A program made the translations under genes and the position numbers. From Rhodococcus sp. 14-2483-1-2 (GTDB lineage: Bacteria; Actinomycetota; Actinomycetes; Mycobacteriales; Mycobacteriaceae), in NCBI RefSeq assembly GCF_002259405.1, contig NZ_NPFW01000020.1, forward strand, positions 186,001 to 250,000: a DNA stretch of 64,000 nt, given 5' to 3'. Below the pieces are notes generated by a model. It was given only the letters and a program-made list of their open reading frames with translations, had not been told where the DNA came from and did not search any database. Positions 53,226 through 61,780 of the stretch are shown here, piece by piece; within the stretch, counting starts at the first letter, position 1; every line of letters starts with the position of its first letter.

Positions 53226-54710
53226 TCACTCGCGGTGCAGGACCTCGATTCCGTCGACGGAGAAGACGACGTCGTATCCGCTCGCCAGCGCCCGGCTGAT
53301 CGCCTGACGATCGCCGGTCTCGTCCGTCGGCCACCCCGCGGGCCGTTCGCGGTTCACGACGATCCAATCCGGCACGGTCGAATCGGTCGTGCGCTGCGGA
53401 AAGACCGACACGTCGTGGTCGGCGACGAGTTGGGCCACGAGATTGTTCGACGCCGCAACGCGATCACCGGCGGGAATCCACTCGGAGATCTCTCGGGCGG
53501 TCTCGGCCTGCGGATCGATCGTCCACTCCTGCGCTTGCACCACCCGTGACATGGGCAGGAACGGCAATGCGACGACCGCGAACGCTGCCACGAACGCGAC
53601 GATCAGCTTTCGGCCGCGTTCGGTGAGCTGACCGTGCCGGTGGCTACGCGCCAATGCGTCGAGCAGAGCGATGAACACGATGACCATGAGGATCGCGTTG
53701 TAGTGGTAGATCGGCTTCCAGAAGTTGGTGTTGTCACTGAGAAAGCGCCACGCGACCGTCGGGACGGCGATCAGGAGCAGCGGAGAGCGCAGAGCGAAGA
53801 AGCCGGTGACAGCGAGCAGCAGAAAGGCGGTGGCCGCCCGTGAATCGCCGGCAACCAGCCCGTGTGCGGTGTCGGCTATGCCTTCTCCCAGGGGAGGCAG
53901 CTTCGAACCCTGGTCGTACGAGTTGTCCGAGCTGAGGGCGGGGACGATCACCTTGACCGCGAGAACCACCCAGGTCAGTCCCCATACAGCAGTCAGCGCC
54001 CCGAGGATGCGCGTTCGGCCGCTCGTCCACAGCGCGACCAATGCCCCGATGACGATCACCGTCAGGCCCATGTCCTCCTTGACGAACACGAGGGGTAGAG
54101 CCCAGGCAAGGGCCGGCAGCCAGCGCCGATCGACCAGCGCGACCATCGACATGGCCAGCAGAGGCATCGCGAACGCCACCTCGTGAAAGTCGAAGTTCAA
54201 CGCGGCCTGCACGCCCCAGGAGAGTCCGAACGCCGCGGCCGTCACGATGCCGACGATCGTGCCGAATCTCTGTACCGCCAGTCGGCTGATCGGAATCACG
54301 GCAAGCGCGAACAACACGGCTTGCGCGATCAGCAGCGTCTCGGCGTGCGGGAACACCCGGTAGACAGGTCCCAGCAACGCGGTGATGGGCGAGAAGTGGT
54401 CACCCAGCGTGTTGTAGCCGGTGCCGAGCAGGTCCGATGTCGGTGCCTGGAACTGCGAGTACGACGCGATCTGCTGAACGAATATGCCCAGGTCGAATCC
54501 GGATGTACGGAGCTGGCGATGGCCGAGGACGGACATCACCGCATATAGCGTCGCCAGCACGGCGAACGAGACGGCAGGCACCAGAGTCTCGGCGGAGCGG
54601 AATCTTGCGCGCCGGTCCGTGGTCGCGGTTCTGTCGGTGGCTGTTCTGTCGGTCGCGGTGTCGACACTGTCGGCATCGGTGACGACCGTGGATTTCTCGG
54701 TAGTGGTCAC
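53226..54710 (-). CDS. DUF2079 integral membrane protein
   Basis: A 494-residue protein with ten or more predicted helices after a charged, repetitive N-terminus (TATDRTATDRTATTDRR). FDLGIFVQQIASYSQF and LGDHFSPITALLGPVYRVFP are DUF2079 signatures, shared with a family distantly related to mannosyl- or arabinosyltransferase-like GT-C membrane proteins. A polyprenyl-phosphate sugar transferase role is possible but unproven. Its stop abuts the flavoreductase start. Confidence 0.8.
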   Translation of the reverse strand: MTTTEKSTVVTDADSVDTATDRTATDRTATTDRRARFRSAETLVPAVSFAVLATLYAVMSVLGHRQLRTSGFDLGIFVQQIASYSQFQAPTSDLLGTGYNTLGDHFSPITALLGPVYRVFPHAETLLIAQAVLFALAVIPISRLAVQRFGTIVGIVTAAAFGLSWGVQAALNFDFHEVAFAMPLLAMSMVALVDRRWLPALAWALPLVFVKEDMGLTVIVIGALVALWTSGRTRILGALTAVWGLTWVVLAVKVIVPALSSDNSYDQGSKLPPLGEGIADTAHGLVAGDSRAATAFLLLAVTGFFALRSPLLLIAVPTVAWRFLSDNTNFWKPIYHYNAILMVIVFIALLDALARSHRHGQLTERGRKLIVAFVAAFAVVALPFLPMSRVVQAQEWTIDPQAETAREISEWIPAGDRVAASNNLVAQLVADHDVSVFPQRTTDSTVPDWIVVNRERPAGWPTDETGDRQAISRALASGYDVVFSVDGIEVLHRE

Positions 54711-54760
54711 GAGAAGGCATGTCTACCGGACCGACGTGAGACGTTGCTGAGAACTCCAGG

Positions 54761-55741
54761 TCAGCGCTTGCGCTTCTTCGCGGGCTTGCGTCGTGGCGGC
54801 TGCGAGGTGAGGTGGTAGTAGAGCGCGTCCTCGGAATCTTCCACCACCACGTCGATGAAGTCGCCCACTTCGAGGTAGTCGTTGACGGCGATCCGGTCGG
54901 TCGAGCCGATGACGGCCTTGACCGATCGTGCGGGAACGAGGCCTCTACGGCCGTCGGGTCCGACGGCGAGTGCGTAGCGCGGACCGGTGCGGGTGACCCT
55001 GGCGCTGATGAAATCCGGATCCTTCGGAATCGGGGCGGCCGCAAGCACGCCCCCGTCCTTCGATGCGGCCGTCAACGAGTCGAGCTGCGCGGCCAGATCG
55101 TCGGCCATCGCATCCACCTGATCGAGCAGGTGGGCCATGTGCGCGGCGTAGTCGGTGTGCTTCTTGGTCGGCTTGAGTGCCTCACCGGGCTTGTACATGT
55201 CCTCGTGGGTCAGCTCGCCCCAGGCGTCCTGCAGGCGCGTCTTGACCTGAACTTCCACCTTGACGTCGAGATCGCCCTGATGCGTGGCCACTCGAACGAC
55301 GAGCACGGCGTGATACGCGCGGTAGCCACTCGGCTTGGGAAAGGCGACGTAATCGGTGGGTGGTTGTGCGAACCGCACGGAGCATTCCGGGTCGTTGCAC
55401 GCACGCTCGAGCGCAGCGACGAACGTCAGCTGATCGCGCGGGGTCTTGCACAGCACCTTGACGCCGACGAGATCGGGCAACGCCTCGGCGACGGCATCGG
55501 CGTCGGTCGGCTCGGCGATGCGGCCCTCGGACAGATAGCGGCGCAGTTTGTCGGCCGATCTGCCCGGGTCCTTGATGCGTGCAGTCTGCGCATTGAGTCG
55601 GTCTCGATCGACGTCCTCGAGAATCTCGTCGGCGATGGTCTCGAGGAAGTTCTGCGCCGTGACGAGAGCGGCTTCCCACGCTCGACGACGCTGCAGGTAC
55701 AGCTCTTCGACCAAGTCGTCGATACTCGTTGCCGATGTCAC
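54761..55741 (-). CDS. RelA/SpoT-domain synthetase with S1-like C-terminus
   Basis: A 326-residue protein. Residues ~50-185 form a ppGpp-synthetase domain: RIKDPGRSADKLRRY for ATP, DLVGVKVLC, KPSGYRAYHAV and EVQVKTRLQDAWGE, and HEDMYK. Residues ~240-312 resemble an OB/S1 nucleic-acid-binding domain (RVTRTGPRYALAV, GDFIDVVVEDSED), and the end is a basic tail. The Arg of the usual GxR motif is Lys here (GVK). There is no hydrolase domain. The GTG at 55741 is seven bases after TAACCT, suggesting a leaderless mRNA divergent from the ECF sigma gene. Confidence 0.8.
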   Translation of the reverse strand: MTSATSIDDLVEELYLQRRRAWEAALVTAQNFLETIADEILEDVDRDRLNAQTARIKDPGRSADKLRRYLSEGRIAEPTDADAVAEALPDLVGVKVLCKTPRDQLTFVAALERACNDPECSVRFAQPPTDYVAFPKPSGYRAYHAVLVVRVATHQGDLDVKVEVQVKTRLQDAWGELTHEDMYKPGEALKPTKKHTDYAAHMAHLLDQVDAMADDLAAQLDSLTAASKDGGVLAAAPIPKDPDFISARVTRTGPRYALAVGPDGRRGLVPARSVKAVIGSTDRIAVNDYLEVGDFIDVVVEDSEDALYYHLTSQPPRRKPAKKRKR

Positions 55742-55832
55742 GATGCCGAGGTTAACGCAGAAGTGTCGGCAATCCTCTCGACGGCGCGCGTTCGAGCTGT
55801 GGCGCGACTGCGTCCGGTTTACGCTCTACCGC
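55742..55832. promoter_or_regulatory. Divergent leaderless promoters of RelA/SpoT-like and ECF sigma genes
   Basis: On the minus strand TAACCT lies seven bases before the GTG at 55741. On the plus strand TACGCT (55820-55825) lies seven bases before the ATG at 55833. Neither start has a Shine-Dalgarno. The two promoters sit back to back in 91 bp, so shared control is possible. Confidence 0.55.
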
Positions 55833-56807
55833 ATGACCGTGGCCTCGGAACAGAAGGACGACTTCGTCGAGAAGTTCGATCCCTTTCGTCGCGAGTTGCT
55901 CGCGCACTGCTACCGCATGACCGGGTCGATCCACGATGCCGAGGACCTGTTGCAGGAGACGTACATTCGCGCATGGCGGGGTTACGCCAAATACGAGGGC
56001 CGTTCGTCCCTGCGCACATGGCTGTACCGAATTGCAACCAACACCTGTCTGACCGCTCTGGACGGCCGGGCGAAGCGTCCCTTGCCGACAGGCTTGGGTG
56101 CACCGAGTTCCGGCCCCACCGACGAACTGGTGCAGAACAACGAGATTCCGTGGCTAGAGCCGATCGCCGATTCCGAACTGGCGGATGCGAGTGATCCGGC
56201 TTCGATCGTGGTGGAGAGGGAATCCGTGCGGCTCGCCTTCGTCGCCTCGCTGCAACATCTGTCGTCACGGCAACGCGCGGTGCTGCTGATGCGCGAAGTG
56301 TTGCAGTGGAAAGCGTCGGAGGTAGCCGAGGTTCTCGCCACGACGACGACAGCAGTGAACAGCCTCCTGCAGCGAGCGCGGGAGCGGCTCGACGAGATCG
56401 CGCCCGAGCTCGACAACGTCGAGCCCATCGAATCCGCGGAATTACAGGAACTTCTCGCCCAGTACGTGGAGTGTTTCGAGAGTTACGACATCGACCGACT
56501 GGTCACGCTGTTCACCTCGGACGCAGTGTGGGAAATGCCGCCGTTCGTCGGGTGGTATCAGGGTGGCGAGACGATCGGATCTCTCATCCGGAACAACTGC
56601 CCCGCAAACGGGGCAGGCGACATGCGGATGGTGGCCACCTCTGCCAACGGTCAACCCGCATACGGGCTCTACATGCTGGACGAGGACGGTGTGCACCGCG
56701 CGTTCCAGTTGCACGTTCTCGATGTCGATGCCAGAGGGGTCGGGCACGTGACCTGCTTCTTCGATCTGACGCTGTTCGATCGATTCGGTTTGCCCGACCG
56801 CCTCTAG
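55833..56807 (+). CDS. ECF sigma factor with SnoaL-like C-terminal domain (SigG-like)
   Basis: A 324-residue sigma-70 family protein. FRRELLAHCYRMTGSIHDAE and LLQETYIRAWRGYAKYEGRS form region 2, and SSRQRAVLLMREVLQWKASE with TTTAVNSLLQRARERL region 4. The C-terminal ~125 residues (YVECFESYDIDRLVTLFTSD, WYQGGETIGSLI) form a SnoaL-like NTF2 fold, as in SigG/SigJ-type ECF factors where this domain modulates activity in place of an anti-sigma factor. No anti-sigma gene is adjacent. The ATG is seven bases after a TACGCT box. Confidence 0.9.
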   Translation: MTVASEQKDDFVEKFDPFRRELLAHCYRMTGSIHDAEDLLQETYIRAWRGYAKYEGRSSLRTWLYRIATNTCLTALDGRAKRPLPTGLGAPSSGPTDELVQNNEIPWLEPIADSELADASDPASIVVERESVRLAFVASLQHLSSRQRAVLLMREVLQWKASEVAEVLATTTTAVNSLLQRARERLDEIAPELDNVEPIESAELQELLAQYVECFESYDIDRLVTLFTSDAVWEMPPFVGWYQGGETIGSLIRNNCPANGAGDMRMVATSANGQPAYGLYMLDEDGVHRAFQLHVLDVDARGVGHVTCFFDLTLFDRFGLPDRL

Positions 56808-56819
56808 TCGAACGTTCGG

Positions 56820-57227
56820 TCAGCCCTGCGAGACGGCCGACGGATCCATCCACATCACTTCCCAGACGTGGTCGTCGAGATCTCGGAACGCCCGGCCGTA
56901 CATGAACCCGTGATCCTGGGGCTCCATCCACTTCGATCCACCCGCGGCGATCGCCGCGTCGGTGAGCGAGTCGACTTCCTCGCGGCTGTCGGCAGAGACG
57001 CACATCAGTACCTCCCGGGCCGAGCCAGTGTCGCAGATCGAGTCCGAGATGAAGTCCTCGAATCGCGAGGTGGCCAGGAACATCACGGTCGCCTGATCGC
57101 TGACGACCATCGATGCACAATTCTCGTCGCTGAACATATCGTTGAACTGGAATCCGAGACCCTCGAAGAATGTGCGGGTTGCGACGACGTCGCGGACGGG
57201 CATGTTGGCGAACAGCGAACGGGACAT
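56820..57227 (-). CDS. VOC-family protein (glyoxalase-like)
   Basis: A 135-residue single VOC domain (SLFANMPVRDVVATRTFFEG; DHGFMYGRAFRDLDDHVWEV), close to PhnB/lactoylglutathione-lyase-like proteins commonly linked to ECF sigma genes of this type. The position directly after the SnoaL-containing sigma factor fits that pattern, though the genes are convergent. The ATG at 57227 follows an AAGG site; the longer frame to 57644 is not needed. Confidence 0.85.
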   Translation of the reverse strand: MSRSLFANMPVRDVVATRTFFEGLGFQFNDMFSDENCASMVVSDQATVMFLATSRFEDFISDSICDTGSAREVLMCVSADSREEVDSLTDAAIAAGGSKWMEPQDHGFMYGRAFRDLDDHVWEVMWMDPSAVSQG

Positions 57228-57340
57228 GAATACACACCTTTTCTGGAAGAGCCTGCTGCGTCGAACCGTCGAACGGCGGTCTTGTTCGTACTGACAGCTC
57301 TCGATCCGAAAAGTCATCGGGTGCAGATGTGCAGACACGA

Positions 57341-57376
57341 CGCGACCCCGCCGAGCGGATGCTCGACGGGGTCGCG
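57341..57376 (-). terminator. Hairpin terminator after the chorismate-mutase-like gene
   Basis: CGCGACCCCGCCGAG pairs with CTCGACGGGGTCGCG (one mismatch) around the loop CGGATG. It lies downstream of the minus-strand gene ending at 57403 and upstream of the VOC gene, so it probably ends the former's transcript. Confidence 0.75.
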
Positions 57377-57402
57377 GACTGCGAAGCTGAAGGGGGGTGT
57401 GG

Positions 57403-57672
57403 CTATCGCGTGATCTGCGCGAGGCGCGAGAGCATCCGCGAGAAGACGTGGCCGTCGTTGCCGAGGTCTGCATAGGGATCGGATGCCTGATCCGGCTCGG
57501 TGGCGTCCGGCGTTGCCGCAGCAAGCGTGCGCGCCAGGCGGGTGCGACGCTCGATGGCGTCGATGATGGTGGCGTCCAGCGTTGAAACTTCGTCGAAGAG
57601 CTGGTCGACGTCAGCTGTCGCGATATCGGCGTTGTCGGTGCCAATTGCGAGCGAATCGATCTGAACAGTCAC
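57403..57672 (-). CDS. Degenerate chorismate-mutase-like (AroQ fold) small protein
   Basis: An 89-residue helical protein whose VDQLFDEVSTLDATIIDAIE and RRTRLARTLAAA segments follow the pattern of AroQ chorismate mutases such as Rv0948c, and which ends LGNDGHVFSRMLSRLAQ like the third helix of that family. The first catalytic arginine (LR.EID) is Phe here and the central lysine is absent, so activity is doubtful. The GTG at 57672 has a strong AAGGAG site. Confidence 0.5.
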   Translation of the reverse strand: MTVQIDSLAIGTDNADIATADVDQLFDEVSTLDATIIDAIERRTRLARTLAAATPDATEPDQASDPYADLGNDGHVFSRMLSRLAQITR

Positions 57673-57941
57673 ATCGTCTCCTTTTGTTCGCGTCCTGAGG
57701 TGTGAGTCGTTCGGTCGGCCGGAACCGTTACAGCTAGGCCCGAGTAAAAACGATGTTTCGTCGCCCAGACCAAGATGCCCACTCGATGGGCCTGGGCCAA
57801 CCTCTTCGGGGTGTGATGCTGCATACAGTCCGGTCGGTTCCTCGACCTGCGGGTTTCCCGGACGGAGCGGCTCCGAGGATTCTTCTCGCGTTGTTCCGGG
57901 TAGCCGGGGAGAGAACGACGTCGACTTTCGAGGAGTGAACG

Positions 57942-59123
57942 ATGCGTTACGACTACCTGATCATCGGCGGGGGAATGGTCGCGGACAGCGCGGCTCGCGG
58001 AATCCGCGAGCAGGACACGACGGGCTCCATCGGCATACTCGGCACCGACCCGGACGCGCCGTACACGCGGCCGGCGCTGTCGAAGAAGCTGTGGACCGAC
58101 CCGGAGTTCGGCCGCGATCAGGTCTCGCTCGACACGGCCTCCGACACCGGCGCAGACGTGCACACCGGAACTCGAGTCGTATCGGTCGACCGCTCCGACT
58201 CGTCGGTCACCACGGAATCCGGAGAACACCACGAGTACGGACAGCTTCTCCTGGCAACCGGTGCAACGCCGACGCGCGTCGAACTGGCTCCCAGCCCCCG
58301 CGTGGTGTACTTCCGCACCTTCGCCGACTACCGGGCGCTGCGCGAGCTGACCAAGACCGCCGATCACATCGCCGTGGTCGGCGGCGGATACATCGGCACC
58401 GAAATCGCAGCTGCCCTGTCTCTCCAGAATGTGAAGGTCACACTGGTGACGTCGGATGCCGTACTCGGGGGACACATGTTTCCGCCGACCCTGGCTGCCG
58501 GCTTCGACAAGGGATTCGCAGGCCACGGTGTGACCGTGCGCCGGGGAACGAGGGTCGTGTCCGGAGCCGAGGCGTCGGCGCGCGTACAACTCCAACTCGA
58601 CGACGGTTCGACCGTGGAGGCGGACGGCGTCGTGTTCGGACTCGGCGTGCGACCCAACACGGAATTGGCCGAATCTGCAGGGCTGTCGGTCGACGACGGC
58701 GTGATCGTCGACGAGTTCCTCCGGACCGAGGACGAGCACGTCTACGCCGCCGGTGACGTGGCGAACTACCCCGATGCCATCTTCGGACGCCGTCGTATCG
58801 AGCATGTCGACAACGCGACCGAGATGGGCAAGGCCGCAGGACGCAATATGGCCGGTGCCGCAGATCCCTACAGCTACACCCCGTACTTCTACTCCGATGT
58901 CTACGACAACGGCTATCAGGCGATCGGCACGGTGTCCACGACGCTGAGCGTCGTCGAGGACTGGAAGTCGGTGGGCAAGGAAGGCGTCGTCTACTACCTC
59001 GACGACGATGCCGTCGTTCGGGGCGTACTGATGTGGAACGTCTGGGAGGGCCTCGACGTGGCACGCACCCTGCTGGCAGAGAAGAAGCCGCAGACCGAGC
59101 AATCGTTGCGCGGACTGATCTGA
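57942..59123 (+). CDS. FAD-dependent ferredoxin/rubredoxin reductase-like protein (AIF type)
   Basis: A 393-residue flavoprotein. DYLIIGGGMVADSAARGIRE binds FAD, AVVGGGYIGTEIAAAL binds NAD(P), and EDEHVYAAGDVANYPD closes the FAD site. The C-terminal domain (YFYSDVYDNGYQAIG) is like BphA4/AIF reductases, which pass electrons from NAD(P)H to ferredoxins or rubredoxins or act in redox signalling. The ATG has a perfect GAGGAG site. The 269 bp before it (57673-57941) hold no clear gene. A 617-residue antisense frame is a shadow. Confidence 0.9.
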   Translation: MRYDYLIIGGGMVADSAARGIREQDTTGSIGILGTDPDAPYTRPALSKKLWTDPEFGRDQVSLDTASDTGADVHTGTRVVSVDRSDSSVTTESGEHHEYGQLLLATGATPTRVELAPSPRVVYFRTFADYRALRELTKTADHIAVVGGGYIGTEIAAALSLQNVKVTLVTSDAVLGGHMFPPTLAAGFDKGFAGHGVTVRRGTRVVSGAEASARVQLQLDDGSTVEADGVVFGLGVRPNTELAESAGLSVDDGVIVDEFLRTEDEHVYAAGDVANYPDAIFGRRRIEHVDNATEMGKAAGRNMAGAADPYSYTPYFYSDVYDNGYQAIGTVSTTLSVVEDWKSVGKEGVVYYLDDDAVVRGVLMWNVWEGLDVARTLLAEKKPQTEQSLRGLI

Positions 59124-59193
59124 AATTCTGGAACACTCGATGGCGAGCGATCGGTCGACGACACCGGCGATCCGGCGCGACCTAGGAGAGACG

Positions 59194-60303
59194 ATGTCCG
59201 AATTCGATGGCAATGGGTCGGCCGAACAGCGTGTCCGGTTCGACGACGAGGTCCACCGCCGCTGCGCCGACTGCCGGTTGCCCGGCCGTTCCGAGCCACT
59301 GTCCGACGCGGCCGCTGTCGCCATCGCTGCCGGCCGAGTGGACCAGGCCACCCGAGTCGTACTCGTCGACCGATGGCATGCAGGGCGCTCGCTCCCGTCG
59401 ATCGGGGGATTCGGCGCGTTGCGCACTCTGGTGGACGAGCGCGATCGCTGGCTCGCCAAGGACACGACGAGCAAGCCTGGATCGGCGCTCGTGTACCGAC
59501 TCCGAGCTGCCGAGCTGACCAAACGCGTCGATCACCACCGCACCACCGTGGTGATGTCCAATCGGCACTACGCCAACGGAGTACGTGCGGCGCGAAAGGA
59601 GCGCCGGGAAGGTGTGCATCTCGATCTGGACCAACGGGACGCGGTCTTCGATGCGCTGACGAGAACGCCTGCGCCACAGAAGTTCGGCCCGATCGCCGAG
59701 CGTGGCCTGTCACTGGTGGATGCGGCCACGGATCGGGTGAGCACGCTGGCGCGCAGAACCCCGGTGGCCGACAGGGTCGAGTGGGCGACCGGAATGGTGG
59801 ATCAGTTCGTGGACCGAAAGGACGACCGTTTCGTCGATCGCTACGACACCCTGCTGTTCCTTGCCGGCACCTCGTTCGATCGAGTGCGTCGGTCGCCTGC
59901 ATGGCAATCGACCTACTTCGAGATCCAGCGCAATCAGCTGGACCTGTTCGTCGAACTCACCGAGATCTCGCTCGATGCCACGTCGCTGCGAACGGTAGCG
60001 ACCGAGCTGAACCGGATCGGTGAAACGATGGTCGACGAGGAGACCGCAGCGCAGGTCGAATCTCGCCGTGGCGCACTGGAAGTGGTGTGGAAACAGTTGA
60101 CCGGACGGGTGGCCGCGCTGGTACGACTCGCGAACGTGGTCGAGTCCTCGGAGACCGAGGCCCGCACCTCCGACGCGATGGCCCGCGCGCACAGCTTGGA
60201 CGATCGGATCGATGACCTCGTCGGGCGGTCGGGGAGCCGGGAAATGTCCGCCGAGAACACACATTTCGTCGGTGATCAGGTGCGGACGCAGTGGCGCGAC
60301 TGA
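59194..60303 (+). CDS. Unknown soluble protein
   Basis: A 369-residue charged, mostly helical protein; RRCADCRLPGRSEPL near the N-terminus has two cysteines that may form part of a small metal site. TYFEIQRNQLDLFVELTEIS and VVWKQLTGRVAALVRLANVV are helical with no match I know. It has a strong AGGAGAG site at the ATG of 59194 and follows the flavoprotein by 70 bp, so they may share a transcript. Family unknown. Confidence 0.65.
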   Translation: MSEFDGNGSAEQRVRFDDEVHRRCADCRLPGRSEPLSDAAAVAIAAGRVDQATRVVLVDRWHAGRSLPSIGGFGALRTLVDERDRWLAKDTTSKPGSALVYRLRAAELTKRVDHHRTTVVMSNRHYANGVRAARKERREGVHLDLDQRDAVFDALTRTPAPQKFGPIAERGLSLVDAATDRVSTLARRTPVADRVEWATGMVDQFVDRKDDRFVDRYDTLLFLAGTSFDRVRRSPAWQSTYFEIQRNQLDLFVELTEISLDATSLRTVATELNRIGETMVDEETAAQVESRRGALEVVWKQLTGRVAALVRLANVVESSETEARTSDAMARAHSLDDRIDDLVGRSGSREMSAENTHFVGDQVRTQWRD

Positions 60304-60337
60304 GTGCAGCCGAGGGCACATAGCCGCGCCACTGGCT

Positions 60338-61780
60338 CTAGGCGATGATTGCGAAGAGGATTCCCGCGACGGCGAAGCTGACCACGGACAGAATGGTCTC
60401 GAGAACCGTCCATGTCTGCAGTGTCTGCTTGACGGTCAGGTTGAAGAACTTCGCGATGATCCAGAATCCGCCGTCGTTGACGTGGCTGGCGATGATCGAG
60501 CCCGCTGCGATGGACATGGCGATCAGCGCAACGGCCGGAGCCGAGTAGTCCTGGGCTGCGACCAGTGGTCCGACGATGCCGCCGGTCGTCACGATGGCCA
60601 CGGTTGCCGACCCCTGGGCGACCCTGAGCGCACAGCTGATGATGTACGCCAGCACGATGATGGGAAGACCTGCGGCCGCCATGGTGTCGGCCAGGGCTGT
60701 GCCGATTCCCGTGGCGGAGATGACCTTTCCGAAGAACGCGCCTGCGCCGACCACCAGCAACAGCATGCCCACCGGACGAAGCGACTCTCCGGTCAGCTTG
60801 CTCAGTTCCTGGACCGTGGATCCGCGTCGAATTCCCAGAACGTAGAACGCGATCAGAACTGCGATCAGAAGCGCGACGGCCGGGGTGCCGAAGAACGTCA
60901 GTACCTCGAGTAGGTTGCCGGGATCGAGCAGGATGCTGCCGAACGTGGCGCCGAGGATCAGGACCAGTGGAACCGCGATGATTGCTCCGATGGTGCCCAC
61001 CGACGGCGGCGTGGTGACGACAGGACGCTTGGTGGCGACCGTGCCTGCGCCTCCACCCTCGGTTGTGCTCGCGTCGTTTCCGTCGTTGATGAAGTCCTCG
61101 GGCACGTCGACGATGATGCGTTTGCCGATCCAGTTACCCCACACCAGGCCGGCGGCGATGAATCCTGGTATTCCGCAGATGAATCCGAACAGGATGAGCC
61201 AGCCCAGGTTCACTTCGAGCAACCCGCCGAGGGCAACCGGACCTGGATGTGGCGGCAAGAAAGCATGCGTCATGGACAATCCTGCCAACATCGGCAGCGC
61301 ATAGAGCACCAACGACTTTCCGCCTTGGCGCGCCGCCACGTAGACCAACGGTGCCAACACGAAGATGCCGATGTCGAAGAACACCGGGATGCCGAAGATC
61401 AGACCCAACAGGCCCATTGCGATGGGTGCTCCGCGTTCTCCGAAGACGCCCAGCAGCTTGGCGGTCAGTGCCTGTGCGCCACCGGACTTTTCGAGAATCG
61501 CGCCCAGGACCGTTCCCAGTCCGATGATGACTGCGATGTGCCCGAGGATGCCGCCGAACCCGGTTTCGAGAAGCGATTCGTTGCTCTTGATGGCGGTGCC
61601 GACTATCTCGTTGACGGGCAAACCGGCAGCCAGAGCCAATCCGAGGCCGACGATGAGAAGTGCGATGAACGGTTCGAGTTTGACCTTGATGATGACGATG
61701 AGCAGTACAGCAATTGCGATGCCGCACAATACGAGTAGTCCTGGCGTGGAGGTTCTGAGCCAGTCGACGACAGAATTCAT
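60338..61780 (-). CDS. gntP: GntP-family gluconate/organic acid permease
   Basis: A 480-residue transporter with about twelve helices. TGFGGILGHIAVIIGLGTVL, FDIGIFVLAPLVYVAARQGG, AFLPPHPGPVALGGLLEVN and IIASHVNDGGFWI are GntP-family blocks. Members carry gluconate, other sugar acids or related hydroxy acids with protons. The ATG at 61780 overlaps the aldolase stop (ATGA). With the aldolase and the deacylase upstream, the substrate could be an acid feeding the aldolase. Confidence 0.92.
   Translation of the reverse strand: MNSVVDWLRTSTPGLLVLCGIAIAVLLIVIIKVKLEPFIALLIVGLGLALAAGLPVNEIVGTAIKSNESLLETGFGGILGHIAVIIGLGTVLGAILEKSGGAQALTAKLLGVFGERGAPIAMGLLGLIFGIPVFFDIGIFVLAPLVYVAARQGGKSLVLYALPMLAGLSMTHAFLPPHPGPVALGGLLEVNLGWLILFGFICGIPGFIAAGLVWGNWIGKRIIVDVPEDFINDGNDASTTEGGGAGTVATKRPVVTTPPSVGTIGAIIAVPLVLILGATFGSILLDPGNLLEVLTFFGTPAVALLIAVLIAFYVLGIRRGSTVQELSKLTGESLRPVGMLLLVVGAGAFFGKVISATGIGTALADTMAAAGLPIIVLAYIISCALRVAQGSATVAIVTTGGIVGPLVAAQDYSAPAVALIAMSIAAGSIIASHVNDGGFWIIAKFFNLTVKQTLQTWTVLETILSVVSFAVAGILFAIIA

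Noticed and set aside
57669..59522. 617-residue open frame on the minus strand
   Set aside because: It is antisense to the well-supported flavoprotein at 57942-59123; its composition is that of a shadow frame with no domain motifs.
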